Below, one piece after another: positions 7,438 to 16,303 of a stretch of 64,000 bases of DNA. The notes beneath the pieces were generated by a model, which saw only the letters and a program-made list of their open reading frames with translations, ran no database searches and was not told the origin of the DNA. The stretch lies in the NCBI GenBank assembly GCA_900119535.1, contig FPJT01000004.1, positions 230,360 through 294,359 of the forward strand. The letters are read 5' to 3'. How positions within the stretch are numbered: the stretch's first letter is position 1; every line of letters begins with the position of its first letter. The stretch is from Ruminococcus sp. XPD3002 (GTDB lineage Bacteria > Bacillota > Clostridia > Oscillospirales > Ruminococcaceae). The position numbers and the translations under genes were made by a program.

Positions 7438-9657
7438 TTATTCGCTTTTCTGCCCATTGGTCTTTCTGTAAACAGAAGGCGACATACCAGTATGTGCAGT
7501 GAACTGCCGTATGAAGTGGCTGTAGTTTGAATAGCCGCACTGCTCCGATATCTGCGCCAGAGAAAGAACTGTATTTTCAAGGAGCCATTTTACCCTGTCC
7601 AGTCTTGATGCGATTATATCCTCCTTGCAGCTTACGCCGAAAAGCTCCTTGTATATCCTGTGGAAGTGGCTTTTGCTGAGCCCCATGCTTCTTGTTACCG
7701 CTTCGATGTTCCATTCCTTTTCGGGATGTCTGAATATCTCATTCCTCAGCGAGTTGAACCTGTCCTTATAGCTGAATGCGCCCGAACTTAAACTTATCAT
7801 CTTTCCCCTGAGCTTGTCCTCTGCACTGCTGATAAGACTGTCTATGCTGAAAATATCCGTCTGTGATACCGAACAGGATACCGCCGCTATACGCTCCTCT
7901 TTTATCTCCACCGAGCCCTTGTAGGAGCTTGTAACTTTTTCGGCGATACTGTGTGCAAGTTCCTTTTCGTCGTTATTTCCGCCCTGTGATGCTATGGCTA
8001 TGATATCATCGCCAATACTTGCAAGAACTTCCCCTTCGTCGCTTAAGCGTATCGCATTGACTATGGAATTGACAGGCGGAACGCTGTAATGCACTCTTTC
8101 CTCCTTGATGTATGACAGAAGGGTAAGGGTTATACGTGAGCTGCTGTTTTCGGAAATAAGCGTCATAAGCTTATTTATCAGTCCCCTTTTGTTATAGATA
8201 CCGAGTACGGGAGCGAACTCCGAAAGCGCTTCGATGCGCTTATTGACGTATTCCTTGTAGAGGCGGTTCTGAACGGTGTTGAGTCCGCTGCTGACTGCGT
8301 CGCACCAGCTCATATAGAATTCGTCCAGAACGATGTGTACCGCCTTCCTGTAGGTGAATCCCACATAGCCGAATATCTGTCCCTTATAGTGGAGAGATGA
8401 TACTACCGTAAGTCTCGGTTCGTGAGGCTTTTTCAACGATGGGAAAATATCCTTCGTCGGGAAGGGACGCATTTTTTCTCCGCCCTCATAGCATGCTTCC
8501 GCACCGAGTATCATATTATCGGGAAGTCCTCCCCTGCGGTATACGGAAGGATCTTCCAGCTCTCTGCACCAGTCTCCGCAGAGACACAGCTCCGCCCTTA
8601 TGCCTGTAGGTATCATATAGCAGCAGCCTATGAACGTTCCAAGCACATCGTATATATCCTTGCACTCCGTCATCCTGCGGATTATCTCGCCGTGACTGTT
8701 TGTCTTGCGGTGTTCCAGTATCTCAAATACAGTGCCTGCGTACTCCCTTATGTCCGAAAGGGTATCACAGCGGCAGATACCGCCTTTGTCTCCGCAGCCG
8801 CAGCTTTCCCCCACAACAAGGTCGGGGACCGTATCAGCTTCGCTTACGGTATTTCCCAGCATTTCAAGCAGCTTGTCAACGGCAAGGAGACCGTTTATCT
8901 TCTCCTGACCTGCAACCGTTGTAACAGTAACACGTTCGGTCTGTGAAATGATATTTCCGTCACAGCCTGTGACCTTTATATCCTCGGGTACCCTTACACC
9001 GTTCTCATTCAGGGTACGTATCAGTTCCACAGCCATTATATCACTTCCGCAGACGATGCCGTCAGGCTTAGCAATTCTTCCCCCGGCAATATCCACAGCT
9101 ATCCTGTGGGGAATATCTCTCCAGTAATCGCCGTAGAATATACAGTCATCATTATATGTCAGTCCGCACTCGTCCATAGCTCTGCGGAAACCATTTATGC
9201 GCTCCTCCGAGGGAAGATGTCCCCTGTAGCCGCCGATGCAGTAAAGCCTTTTACAGCCGTGTTCCCTGATAAGGTGCATAGCAGAAAGATAGAGCTGTAT
9301 CGTCTCATCTGCCGATATAACAGGAAAGCTGGACTGTTCGTAATTGACCGTAACACAAGGCTTCATGCTTCGCTGAAGCAGGTCAAGTATGATCCTGCGC
9401 TGTTTCTCGCTGCAGAAGATATTTGCTTCAAATATAAAGCCTGCAAAGTCACCGTGAAGTATAAGGTCATAGATATTTGTCTGTCCCTTGCAGTATGTAC
9501 CTTCAAGCATCTCGTCGGTGTAATTTATAGCACCGGAAATAACTATCGTATCGTATCCGTACTCAGCGGCTTTTCTGTGAATAATATCGATGAATCCCGT
9601 TTCGGAATTGCTGCTGATATGCGGAACTATTACTCCTATTGCACCTTTGCTCTCCAT
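7438..9657 (-). CDS. LacI-type sensor / AraC-type DNA-binding hybrid regulator
   Basis: 739 residues from the ATG at 9657. The N-terminal half (about 5-270) is a periplasmic-binding-protein fold of the LacI/GalR sensor type (GAIGVIVPHISS..., PDGIVCGSDIMA, ITGCDG-like VTGCDG). A middle region follows. The last 100 residues form two helix-turn-helices of the AraC family (WNIEAVTRSMGLSKSHFHRIY and CGYSNYSHFIRQF). So ligand sensing is LacI-like and DNA binding AraC-like. It lies just downstream of the GH26-CE1 gene, a likely target, with mannan-derived sugar as possible ligand (inference). An upstream in-frame ATG at 9729 is rejected because 9657 has GAGGTGATATT before it and the promoter at 9676-9704 lies between them. 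Confidence 0.85.
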   Translation of the reverse strand: MESKGAIGVIVPHISSNSETGFIDIIHRKAAEYGYDTIVISGAINYTDEMLEGTYCKGQTNIYDLILHGDFAGFIFEANIFCSEKQRRIILDLLQRSMKPCVTVNYEQSSFPVISADETIQLYLSAMHLIREHGCKRLYCIGGYRGHLPSEERINGFRRAMDECGLTYNDDCIFYGDYWRDIPHRIAVDIAGGRIAKPDGIVCGSDIMAVELIRTLNENGVRVPEDIKVTGCDGNIISQTERVTVTTVAGQEKINGLLAVDKLLEMLGNTVSEADTVPDLVVGESCGCGDKGGICRCDTLSDIREYAGTVFEILEHRKTNSHGEIIRRMTECKDIYDVLGTFIGCCYMIPTGIRAELCLCGDWCRELEDPSVYRRGGLPDNMILGAEACYEGGEKMRPFPTKDIFPSLKKPHEPRLTVVSSLHYKGQIFGYVGFTYRKAVHIVLDEFYMSWCDAVSSGLNTVQNRLYKEYVNKRIEALSEFAPVLGIYNKRGLINKLMTLISENSSSRITLTLLSYIKEERVHYSVPPVNSIVNAIRLSDEGEVLASIGDDIIAIASQGGNNDEKELAHSIAEKVTSSYKGSVEIKEERIAAVSCSVSQTDIFSIDSLISSAEDKLRGKMISLSSGAFSYKDRFNSLRNEIFRHPEKEWNIEAVTRSMGLSKSHFHRIYKELFGVSCKEDIIASRLDRVKWLLENTVLSLAQISEQCGYSNYSHFIRQFTAHTGMSPSVYRKTNGQKSE

Positions 9658-9675
9658 AATATCACCTCTTTTTTG

Positions 9676-9704
9676 ATTATACAGCATATGAACTTGTTCG
9701 TCAA
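9676..9704 (-). promoter_or_regulatory. Promoter of the hybrid regulator gene
   Basis: Minus strand TTGACG (complement of 9699-9704), 17 nt, TATAAT (complement of 9676-9681). It lies 19 bp before the chosen start and confirms that start. Confidence 0.8.
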
Positions 9705-9708
9705 TACG

Positions 9709-9744
9709 CCGAAACTCCGCACTTATCATGCGGAGCTTCGGTCG
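9709..9744. terminator. Hairpin after the GH26-CE1 gene
   Basis: CCGAA-CTCCGCA and TGCGGAG-TTCGG arms form a strong stem between the end of the GH26 gene and the next promoter. There is no clear T-run, so termination may be partial or Rho-dependent. Confidence 0.5.
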
Positions 9745-9829
9745 GACACGCTTTAGGGATAAGAATGTCCGTTTCAGAATATATTACAGGGTATAGGAGT
9801 GATGTTGTATGCTATAACTTTTACTGCGC

Positions 9830-12370
9830 TTACTGACGGAAGAAGAATGGCAGACAATTGTAAATATACTGCCTTACGTAGTACCAGCTGTGCTCTCCGC
9901 CGTTTGCCAGTATGAACCAGAGATTGCCCTTTGAGAAATCCGATGTATACTCAAACTGGCTGAGCTTCTTCATATCGTCTATCTGCGGACCGAGTACGGG
10001 ATATGCAAAGTCGGATGTACCTGTTGCGGACATGATGAAGTACTCGTTCTTCTTGAGTCCTGCCTTGTCAACTGCACGTGCCAGCGCACCTGCATCAGCA
10101 GTACCTGTGCCCCAGTGATGAGCGCCGCTCATCGGCATGAAGTAACCGACGATATCTACGCAGTTCTCGAATACTGCCCATGTGGAAACGCTTCCCATTG
10201 AGAAACCGCCGTAAGCTCTGTGCATCCTTGATGCGGCGATGTCCTCCTTTGAAGTTGAAGCCGCATATGTGGAATACTTGCCCTCAACGAACGGAACTAC
10301 GCTTTCACGGAACTCCTTGTAGAAGTTCTCTGCATTGTAAAAAGTATCGGAGCTTACCTTGTTGAATGTGGGAGTAACGATTATCATCGGCTCGATGTCG
10401 CCTTTGCTTATCATGTTGTCTATCAGGCGGACGGACTCACCGTTGTCATTGTAGAACAGTGAATTCTCGCTGTCTCCCATTCCGTGCATGAAGTATAATA
10501 CATTGTATTTCTTGTTCTTATCGTAACCGTAGGGCAGGTAAACGTTCAGCGAATTTGTACCGTTGATGCCGTTATAGGTTTCCTTTACAACTGTACCCGA
10601 CTGTGATGCAGGGTTCTTGTAATCCCATGAATACTCGGTGTACTGCTTTGCTGAGTCGAATTTGTAATTTGAAACTGTAGGCTGAGTCGGCTGAGGTTCA
10701 GCAGGTGTTGTCTGTGAAGGTGTATTTACCGACGGACTTGAAATGAGCTTTCTCAGAGCCGCCATATCGAACACGTTTATCCTGCCGTCCTCGCATACGT
10801 CTGCTGCATCTTTATCTGCGATATTTACGTTTCTGTCGCCCATGATGAATTTCTCCAGAAGCACCGCATCAGCTACGTTTATTGTTCCGTCACCGTTAAG
10901 ATCACCCTTTACTGCCTTTGCAGGTTCGATATCAAAAACGGGTTCTGTATTACCGCTTCCCTGTGATGCGCTTCCGTAGTGGTATACATCGGGAAGCTCA
11001 TCAAGTGAAAGCAGATAGTCGCTGTTGTAGACCTTTTTGAGGTATGAAGCTGTATTGAACTCGTTGCTGTCGATGAACGATGTATGCCATGTCATGAACC
11101 ACAGCCATTTTGCTCCGTCATTCTTCATTTTATCGGGATCGGGTATAGGACCGTTCTCGTGGAGACAAACAGGCTTGTTTGCTACCTGTGCTGTCTTGTT
11201 GTACATTGCCGCAAGAGATTCGGTATGGTTCACGTATGTATCAGAACCTATAATGTCAACGTACTCGTCACCGGGGTACCAGCCGCTGTTTACGTCGCCG
11301 CAGTAGCCGAGACTCCAGATAAGGTTATCAAGTCCCCAGTAATTTGTATAGCGGTCGTACATGATGCGCCAGAGCTTCTTGAAGTTCTCTGCGCCGCCTT
11401 TGCCCCACCAGAACCATTTACCGTCAAATTCGTGGAAGGGACGCCATATAACAGGTATTCCTGCCTTCTGAAGCTCCTGAAGCGCCTTTGCGCCCTTGTC
11501 CATGCCTGCAATAAGTGTGTTATACTCCGCAGTACCTTCGATAAGTGCAGCACTCCAGTTAAGGTCACTGTTCATTGCTTCGGTGTGGCTTCCGCGGAAA
11601 TCGCTTCCGCAGTGCCAACAGATAGTTACGATGCCGCCTTTGTCATACCACTGCTTTGCACGGCGGTTACAGCCTGCAAAATCATCGCCCATATAGTCAA
11701 GTCCGCGGAGTGCAGGGTATTTTCCGCTGGCGTTCTTTATAATGTCGAACTCGTAGTTATCACTTCCCATCCATGTGGACTCCTGCTGACCTGAAATGAC
11801 CTTATTGCCGTAGGTATCGCAGAGGAAGCTGTAAAGGGACTGCGTCTGGGCGGAAGCCTTGGGGTTAGAGAGCTTTCCACCGCCTGTATAGGCGGAAAAT
11901 TCGCCTTTTTCAATGAGGACGCAGTCAAAGAGAGTCCATCCCCAGCTTGCTTCAACAGCCACTTCGTTTTCACCTGCTTTCAGGTTCGTACTGACGCTGA
12001 CTGTACTGAATTCGCCCTCGCCTGTATACTCGCAGAAAATCTCTCCTGCATCCTTGCCGTTGATAAGAACGTTCTGATACTTGCCGTCCTCATCGTATGG
12101 CTGACTGTAGCGCAGTGTTATCCTGTGAGTACCTGCTTCGGATGCATTAACTGTTACACTGACCTTGTTTCCGCCGTCCTTAAGGTCAACAGCTTTTCCT
12201 CCGCTTGCACCGCTGACAGTTACCGTTTCAGCACCGTTTTCGCCGCTGCTGCTGATAATGCCGTCCTCGAATTCGTACTGTCCTGCTGCCGCATTGGCCT
12301 GTATGGGAAATACGGACATCGTTCCCATTACCAGTGCAGAAGCCATCATCAATGATGCTAATTTTTTCAT
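9830..12370 (-). CDS. Secreted GH26 beta-mannanase - dockerin - CE1-type esterase
   Basis: 846 residues. Order of parts: signal peptide (1-27), carbohydrate-binding module of the CBM35/CBM6 type (about 31-155), GH26 catalytic domain (about 172-465), type I dockerin (about 488-545), Pro/Thr linker, and a C-terminal alpha/beta-hydrolase esterase of the CE1 group (about 575-846). GH26 acid/base and nucleophile are visible as WRPFHEFDG (E314) and CLHENG (E405). The dockerin has two calcium loops (DLNGDGTINVAD, DVCEDGRINVFD). The esterase shows FMHGMGD, the nucleophile elbow GGFSMGS and a late His in GGEHSW. It should cut mannan and remove acyl groups while docked on a cellulosome. The start at 12370 follows GAGAGGTGG and gives a proper signal peptide. 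The next gene is the likely regulator. Confidence 0.92.
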   Translation of the reverse strand: MKKLASLMMASALVMGTMSVFPIQANAAAGQYEFEDGIISSSGENGAETVTVSGASGGKAVDLKDGGNKVSVTVNASEAGTHRITLRYSQPYDEDGKYQNVLINGKDAGEIFCEYTGEGEFSTVSVSTNLKAGENEVAVEASWGWTLFDCVLIEKGEFSAYTGGGKLSNPKASAQTQSLYSFLCDTYGNKVISGQQESTWMGSDNYEFDIIKNASGKYPALRGLDYMGDDFAGCNRRAKQWYDKGGIVTICWHCGSDFRGSHTEAMNSDLNWSAALIEGTAEYNTLIAGMDKGAKALQELQKAGIPVIWRPFHEFDGKWFWWGKGGAENFKKLWRIMYDRYTNYWGLDNLIWSLGYCGDVNSGWYPGDEYVDIIGSDTYVNHTESLAAMYNKTAQVANKPVCLHENGPIPDPDKMKNDGAKWLWFMTWHTSFIDSNEFNTASYLKKVYNSDYLLSLDELPDVYHYGSASQGSGNTEPVFDIEPAKAVKGDLNGDGTINVADAVLLEKFIMGDRNVNIADKDAADVCEDGRINVFDMAALRKLISSPSVNTPSQTTPAEPQPTQPTVSNYKFDSAKQYTEYSWDYKNPASQSGTVVKETYNGINGTNSLNVYLPYGYDKNKKYNVLYFMHGMGDSENSLFYNDNGESVRLIDNMISKGDIEPMIIVTPTFNKVSSDTFYNAENFYKEFRESVVPFVEGKYSTYAASTSKEDIAASRMHRAYGGFSMGSVSTWAVFENCVDIVGYFMPMSGAHHWGTGTADAGALARAVDKAGLKKNEYFIMSATGTSDFAYPVLGPQIDDMKKLSQFEYTSDFSKGNLWFILANGGEHSWYYVRQYIYNCLPFFFRQ

Positions 12371-12422
12371 TCTGATACCACCTCTCATAAAAATCACGGA
12401 CATACCGTTTCTTACTGATTTC

Positions 12423-12428
12423 ATTATA
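12423..12428 (-). promoter_or_regulatory. -10 box of the GH26-CE1 gene with poor -35
   Basis: TATAAT on the minus strand, 53 bp before the start codon. The position 17 nt upstream reads TTCTAT, a weak -35. A weak -35 fits a promoter that needs an activator, such as the AraC-type regulator encoded next door (inference). Confidence 0.5.
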
Positions 12429-12551
12429 CAGCTTCGGGAATTGAGATAGAATACCCTTTCGTTCCAAAAATCTGTATTTTCATCCCATTCTTTATGAAAG
12501 TGTACAAAAATGCCTTCCGCAGTCTTTACAAACCACAGAAGGCTCTTTATT

Positions 12552-13397
12552 TTATTCTGTAACTGTGTATTTGGGAGTATTATCAACGTAGTCAACCTGA
12601 CTGCGTCTTAAGAGGAATATCGCAATTCCTAAGTATATCACTCCTCCGATAATTGCAAATGGTGACGTACCTGATATCGAGTCTGCAAGCTTTCCTCCGT
12701 CGGCAAGGAGTCCCGTAGATGCGAGTCCTGCGAAATCAAGGAAGGCATGAAGTATAACATTGCACCATATATTGTTCGTTCGTATATAAATTGCGCCCAT
12801 ATAGAAGCCTGCACCTATTACCGATATAGCCTGATAGAATGCGCCCTCCAACGAAACTCCCGAAAAAGCGTTGGTAAGGTGGATGAGTCCGAAAATAACG
12901 GAAGATATCGCAAGTGCAATAAAGGTGTTGACTTTTGTTTTCGGTCCGAAAGCATCAATAAGGCAATTCTGTATCACGCCCCTGAATATGAACTCCTCTG
13001 CGAGTCCCACAGAGATCATGCAAAGGGTAAATGTTATGATATGGCTGAAGGGACGGAACTTCGGAAATGTTCCTGCCAGCATCGTCTTTGATACTATATT
13101 TGCAAACAATGCCATACAGCTTACGCATAGAAGGTAAAGCCCTGCAAAGAATCCTGCAAGAAGACCTTTTCCCCGTTCTTTCAGTATACCGAGTTTATTT
13201 GTGAGTTTCAGAAATATCGTTGCAGTTGCCAGACCAAAAAGCTCTCCTATAAAAGTCGGCAGATAAACATTTCCCTCATCATCGGGCATCTCAAATACTC
13301 TTTCGATAACCATACCTGTAAGATGAAGAGAAAGGATGAAAATTGCAGCAGCTCCGAGACAAATTAGTATTGTTTTAAGTTTCGAGTTTTTTTCCAT
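12552..13397 (-). CDS. CPBP-family intramembrane metalloprotease
   Basis: 281 residues with about eight hydrophobic segments. The CPBP (Abi/CAAX protease-like) motifs are EEFIFRGVIQN (EExxxR), FGLIHLTNAF and NVILHAFLDF, giving the two Glu and two His that bind the catalytic zinc. These membrane proteases act in protein processing, bacteriocin self-immunity or prenyl-protein-like maturation; the substrate cannot be told from sequence. ATG at 13397 follows AGGAGG, preferred over an upstream ATG at 13454 without a site. It stands alone between the GH26 gene and repeat element B. Confidence 0.88.
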   Translation of the reverse strand: MEKNSKLKTILICLGAAAIFILSLHLTGMVIERVFEMPDDEGNVYLPTFIGELFGLATATIFLKLTNKLGILKERGKGLLAGFFAGLYLLCVSCMALFANIVSKTMLAGTFPKFRPFSHIITFTLCMISVGLAEEFIFRGVIQNCLIDAFGPKTKVNTFIALAISSVIFGLIHLTNAFSGVSLEGAFYQAISVIGAGFYMGAIYIRTNNIWCNVILHAFLDFAGLASTGLLADGGKLADSISGTSPFAIIGGVIYLGIAIFLLRRSQVDYVDNTPKYTVTE

Positions 13398-13503
13398 AGC
13401 TCCTCCTAAAGTATTTGTTTTAATGATTATAACATGTAATCTGAATAAAGTCAAGCATAAGGGAGCGAATGATATTTCCTTTTCACCTCAATCAACAAAA
13501 GAT

Positions 13504-13523
13504 AAAAGGGGACACAGATGTGT
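13504..13523. repeat. Left flanking duplication of repeat element B
   Basis: AAAAGGGGACACAGATGTGT here is repeated exactly at 13757-13776. The right copy is part of the complete terminator hairpin of the dockerin gene; this left copy lacks the last arm bases. Confidence 0.75.
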
Positions 13524-13756
13524 AACAAGAAGAGTGTCAAAAAAGCCTGAAATCATTAATTCGGGGATTCTAAAGGGATGCTATCCCTTTAGCGGATTCC
13601 AAAGGCAGAGCCTTTGGCAGGTTGCAGGGCAGAGCCCTGCTATACGAAGCGCTCAGCAAAGAGTGAATTTCAAAACAGTCCGGTGGACTGTTTTGAAAGA
13701 GGGAACGCCCTGCAAGAGAGGGCGTTCCCTGATGGATCTATACTTTTTTGACAAGA
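13524..13756 (+). repeat. Interspersed repeat, family 1, copy B
   Basis: A 233-bp copy in inverted orientation to copy A. It starts near GTGTCAAAAAAGCC and ends near CTTTTTTGACAAG, the two ends being imperfect inverted repeats. Internal hairpins match the other copies. It lies in the 411-bp gap between the CPBP protease and the dockerin gene, which otherwise holds only the duplicated terminator. Confidence 0.85.
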
Positions 13757-13780
13757 AAAAGGGGACACAGATGTGTCCCC
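13757..13780 (-). terminator. Terminator of the radical SAM-dockerin operon
   Basis: GGGGACACA and TGTGTCCCC arms, with AAAAA on the left, giving a minus-strand hairpin and T-run just after the dockerin gene. Its first 20 bases are duplicated at 13504-13523. Confidence 0.85.
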
Positions 13781-13808
13781 CGATAATTCAAATTAAGCTG
13801 ATCTCAGA

Positions 13809-14945
13809 TCATGCGGGAGGATTATTCTTTGCATAGAAAAATTCAACATCTTCCTCACGTATGTCTATTGTTTCTCCGCTTGATTTTCCTTTCAGTCTTG
13901 CATAGACGATCTTGTCATCTCCTGCATGGCCTACTATAAATTCAAACCTGCCGTTTCCGTCCGCTATATCATAATTGTTGATACAGAGTCCCGAACCGAT
14001 ATCTGTATACTGATACTTGTCAAAGTCGCTTACCTTAAGGTCCTTGCCTTTCTTTGAAAGCTCGATGATATCAGTCATCGTTATCTTCTGCTTAACGGAA
14101 CCACTGTCTATCAATTTTAAGAATTCGTCAATATCGCCGTCACGGATATCTATCTCTTCTTTAACTCTTTTGGATACGAGATGGACAAAAAGCGGATCAT
14201 TGCCGTGTTCATATCCGACTAAAAGCTCATATGGTTCATCTGTACCTGCTATTTCATACTGATTGATGTAAATACCCGAACCAACATCCGTAGAAATATA
14301 TTTGTCAAAGTCGCTTACCTTAAGGTCGAAGCCTTTCTTTGCAAGCTCTCTGATATCATCCATTGTGATGATCTTTTTGGATCTTACTATTTCCTGTCTC
14401 AGTGCAACAAGGTCAAAGACGTTGATAACTCCGTCATGTGTGAAATCAGCTCTCCACATTTCACAATCATCACAGCCTTCCTTGTTGAAAAGCCACTTCT
14501 GAAGCATAACAAGGTCTGCCATATTTATACTGCCGTCAGCATTGATATCGCCGTCCGGCACTGCAACGTCACCTGCAAGAGGTGGCAGCCACTCGTTAGT
14601 AGGCTCGATATCATCATCAGGCAGCATAGGAACGCCTGCTGTCGGTGGAAGGAACTCCTCTGAAGTCGGCTCGATAAGATAATCAGGCGGCATTGGCTCA
14701 CCCGCTGTGGGAGGAAGAAGCTCCTCTGAAGTCGGCTCGGTAGTAATTTCCTCATGCAGATAAGGATCTGCCATTAAGCCGCCTGCAACGGGAACATCAT
14801 TGATCTCCTCGTCCGATATTGTTAAAACGCCCTCATAGCTCATCAAGTTTTCTTCGGTCGATGCTGATACATTACCTGCACTTGCTGCCGCTCCGATCGC
14901 AGCAGTTGCTAAAAGTACAGATATTTCTTTTGTAAATTTTCTCAT
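13809..14945 (-). CDS. Secreted dockerin protein with N-terminal P-x-AG repeats
   Basis: 378 residues. A signal-like N-terminus (1-28) is followed by four short repeats at about 46-65, 70-91, 92-113 and 114-133, each with a Pro-x-Ala-Gly core (VPVAGG, PPTAGEPM, PPTAGVPM, PPLAGD) and acidic ends (EPTSEE). A type I dockerin follows (about 131-187; DINADGSINMAD and DFTHDGVINVFD). The C-terminal half is a tandem duplication of an unknown module of about 90 residues, each opening with an ITM-D-I-EL-KKG-DLKVSDFDKY pattern. No catalytic domain is recognised. Its start is 4 nt after the stop of the radical SAM gene, and its AAAGGAGG site lies inside that gene's end, so the two are translationally coupled. 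The N-terminal repeats may be the substrate of that enzyme (inference). Confidence 0.85.
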   Translation of the reverse strand: MRKFTKEISVLLATAAIGAAASAGNVSASTEENLMSYEGVLTISDEEINDVPVAGGLMADPYLHEEITTEPTSEELLPPTAGEPMPPDYLIEPTSEEFLPPTAGVPMLPDDDIEPTNEWLPPLAGDVAVPDGDINADGSINMADLVMLQKWLFNKEGCDDCEMWRADFTHDGVINVFDLVALRQEIVRSKKIITMDDIRELAKKGFDLKVSDFDKYISTDVGSGIYINQYEIAGTDEPYELLVGYEHGNDPLFVHLVSKRVKEEIDIRDGDIDEFLKLIDSGSVKQKITMTDIIELSKKGKDLKVSDFDKYQYTDIGSGLCINNYDIADGNGRFEFIVGHAGDDKIVYARLKGKSSGETIDIREEDVEFFYAKNNPPA

Positions 14946-14949
14946 ATTA

Positions 14950-15921
14950 TTAACCTCCTTTTTCCTTGGTTAATAGTTCAAGTGCGGTCAATATCTGAAC
15001 CTGCTCTTCAAGACAGGCTGCTTCCGAGATATTTCTTACCGTTCCCGTCGTCGCCATTTTTCTGCATGCACAGGAATTGCGGCAATAATCCGCTATCTCA
15101 CAGCCTTCGCAGCGTTCAGACATCATTGAATAATCAGGATGTGCTTTTCTTGCTTTTTCAGCCTCGATACCTACGGTAAGATCACCGCAGCGGTATTCGG
15201 GGATGTTCTGGAACTGTATGCAGGGATAGAACTTTCCGTCCCAGTTGATGAACAGTTTCTTCCTGCATAATTCACAGCTGCTTTTCTTATTTTCCTTTAT
15301 ATTTTTCTTTTTCAATGCGAGTTCGTATACAAACAGATCCTGTATCCCTGCGATCTTTTCCCATTGCTCCCTGAGAAGATCGCCGAAGCTGTCGGGATCA
15401 TCGGGAACGAGGAAAGCGTCCATTGCAGCGGATACCTTTTTTACTCCAAGTCCTTTAAGATACATTATGTTATCATAAAGCTTTGAAAGATTGCTCTTTG
15501 TATACACAAGCTGGACCAATGTTTCCGGCTGATATTTCAGCAGAAGTTTCAGGTTAGCATCAAGCAGTTCTCTGTCCGCGCCGCGTTCGTCGCATTCCGA
15601 ACCGTCATGGGACATATTGATTATAACTTTCCTGTCGATACACCACTTTATAAACTCCTCATCAAGAAGCGTACCGTTGGTAGTTATAACTATCTGCTTT
15701 GCTCTGAGGTTCTCGCAGAAAAACATAACTTCATCCTTATACAGCAGCGGTTCGCCTCCGAAAAGGTACACTGTACCTGCATCACCGCGTCCGTTTACAA
15801 AATCAGTTATCTTCTTCATTATCTCCGGCGTTATACATCCGTATTCCGTGTTAAGGTGCCGTTCATAACAATAGCTGCATCTGAGATTGCATTTGTTCGT
15901 AATACTTATTGTGTAATCCAC
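14950..15921 (-). CDS. Radical SAM / SPASM-domain maturase
   Basis: 323 residues. The radical SAM motif CNLRCSYC lies near the N-terminus, with YLFGGEPLL for SAM binding. The C-terminal SPASM region binds extra iron-sulfur clusters through Cys in SCELCRKK, FYPCIQF, EYRCGD, ERCEGCEIADYC and NSCACRK. The family includes sulfatase-maturing enzymes and peptide maturases that modify a protein encoded nearby. No sulfatase is present; the only partner is the coupled dockerin gene. I choose the GTG at 15921 because GGGAGG lies 7 nt before it and the protein then begins VDYTISITNKCN, as usual for the family; an ATG at 15948 is possible. A promoter sits at 15969-15997. Confidence 0.88.
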   Translation of the reverse strand: MDYTISITNKCNLRCSYCYERHLNTEYGCITPEIMKKITDFVNGRGDAGTVYLFGGEPLLYKDEVMFFCENLRAKQIVITTNGTLLDEEFIKWCIDRKVIINMSHDGSECDERGADRELLDANLKLLLKYQPETLVQLVYTKSNLSKLYDNIMYLKGLGVKKVSAAMDAFLVPDDPDSFGDLLREQWEKIAGIQDLFVYELALKKKNIKENKKSSCELCRKKLFINWDGKFYPCIQFQNIPEYRCGDLTVGIEAEKARKAHPDYSMMSERCEGCEIADYCRNSCACRKMATTGTVRNISEAACLEEQVQILTALELLTKEKGG

Positions 15922-15968
15922 CGAATCGCCTCCCTGAACAGAGATCATTACCTATCCTGCTCACCTTT

Positions 15969-15997
15969 AGTATATCATAGGTTCTTCGTAAATGCAA
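15969..15997 (-). promoter_or_regulatory. Promoter of the radical SAM-dockerin operon
   Basis: Minus strand TTGCAT (complement of 15992-15997), 17 nt, TATACT (complement of 15969-15974), about 48 bp before the GTG start. Confidence 0.7.
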
Positions 15998-16303
15998 GCA
16001 ATATTTGTAAAAACTCAACAAAAAGCTGTTTTAGAGGTTATCGGGCGCAAACAAAGGCTATAAAGTGGTGCCGCAGACGATTGAAATTCAGCTTTATATG
16101 TGATACAATGATACTTGCGATCATATTGCTCCCCCAACTAAATCTTGCCAAACAATGCTTGCCATAAAGAAAATTTCTCGGTGTCAGAAAAACTTGAAAT
16201 GCGACAGCATTTCTGCGTTTTCCTTCCTTGATTAATTTCCTTTCTGCCATCGCCTTTTTGGCAAAGTTCAATTGGTGGAGCAATATAAAGAAAGGTGACT
16301 TTA

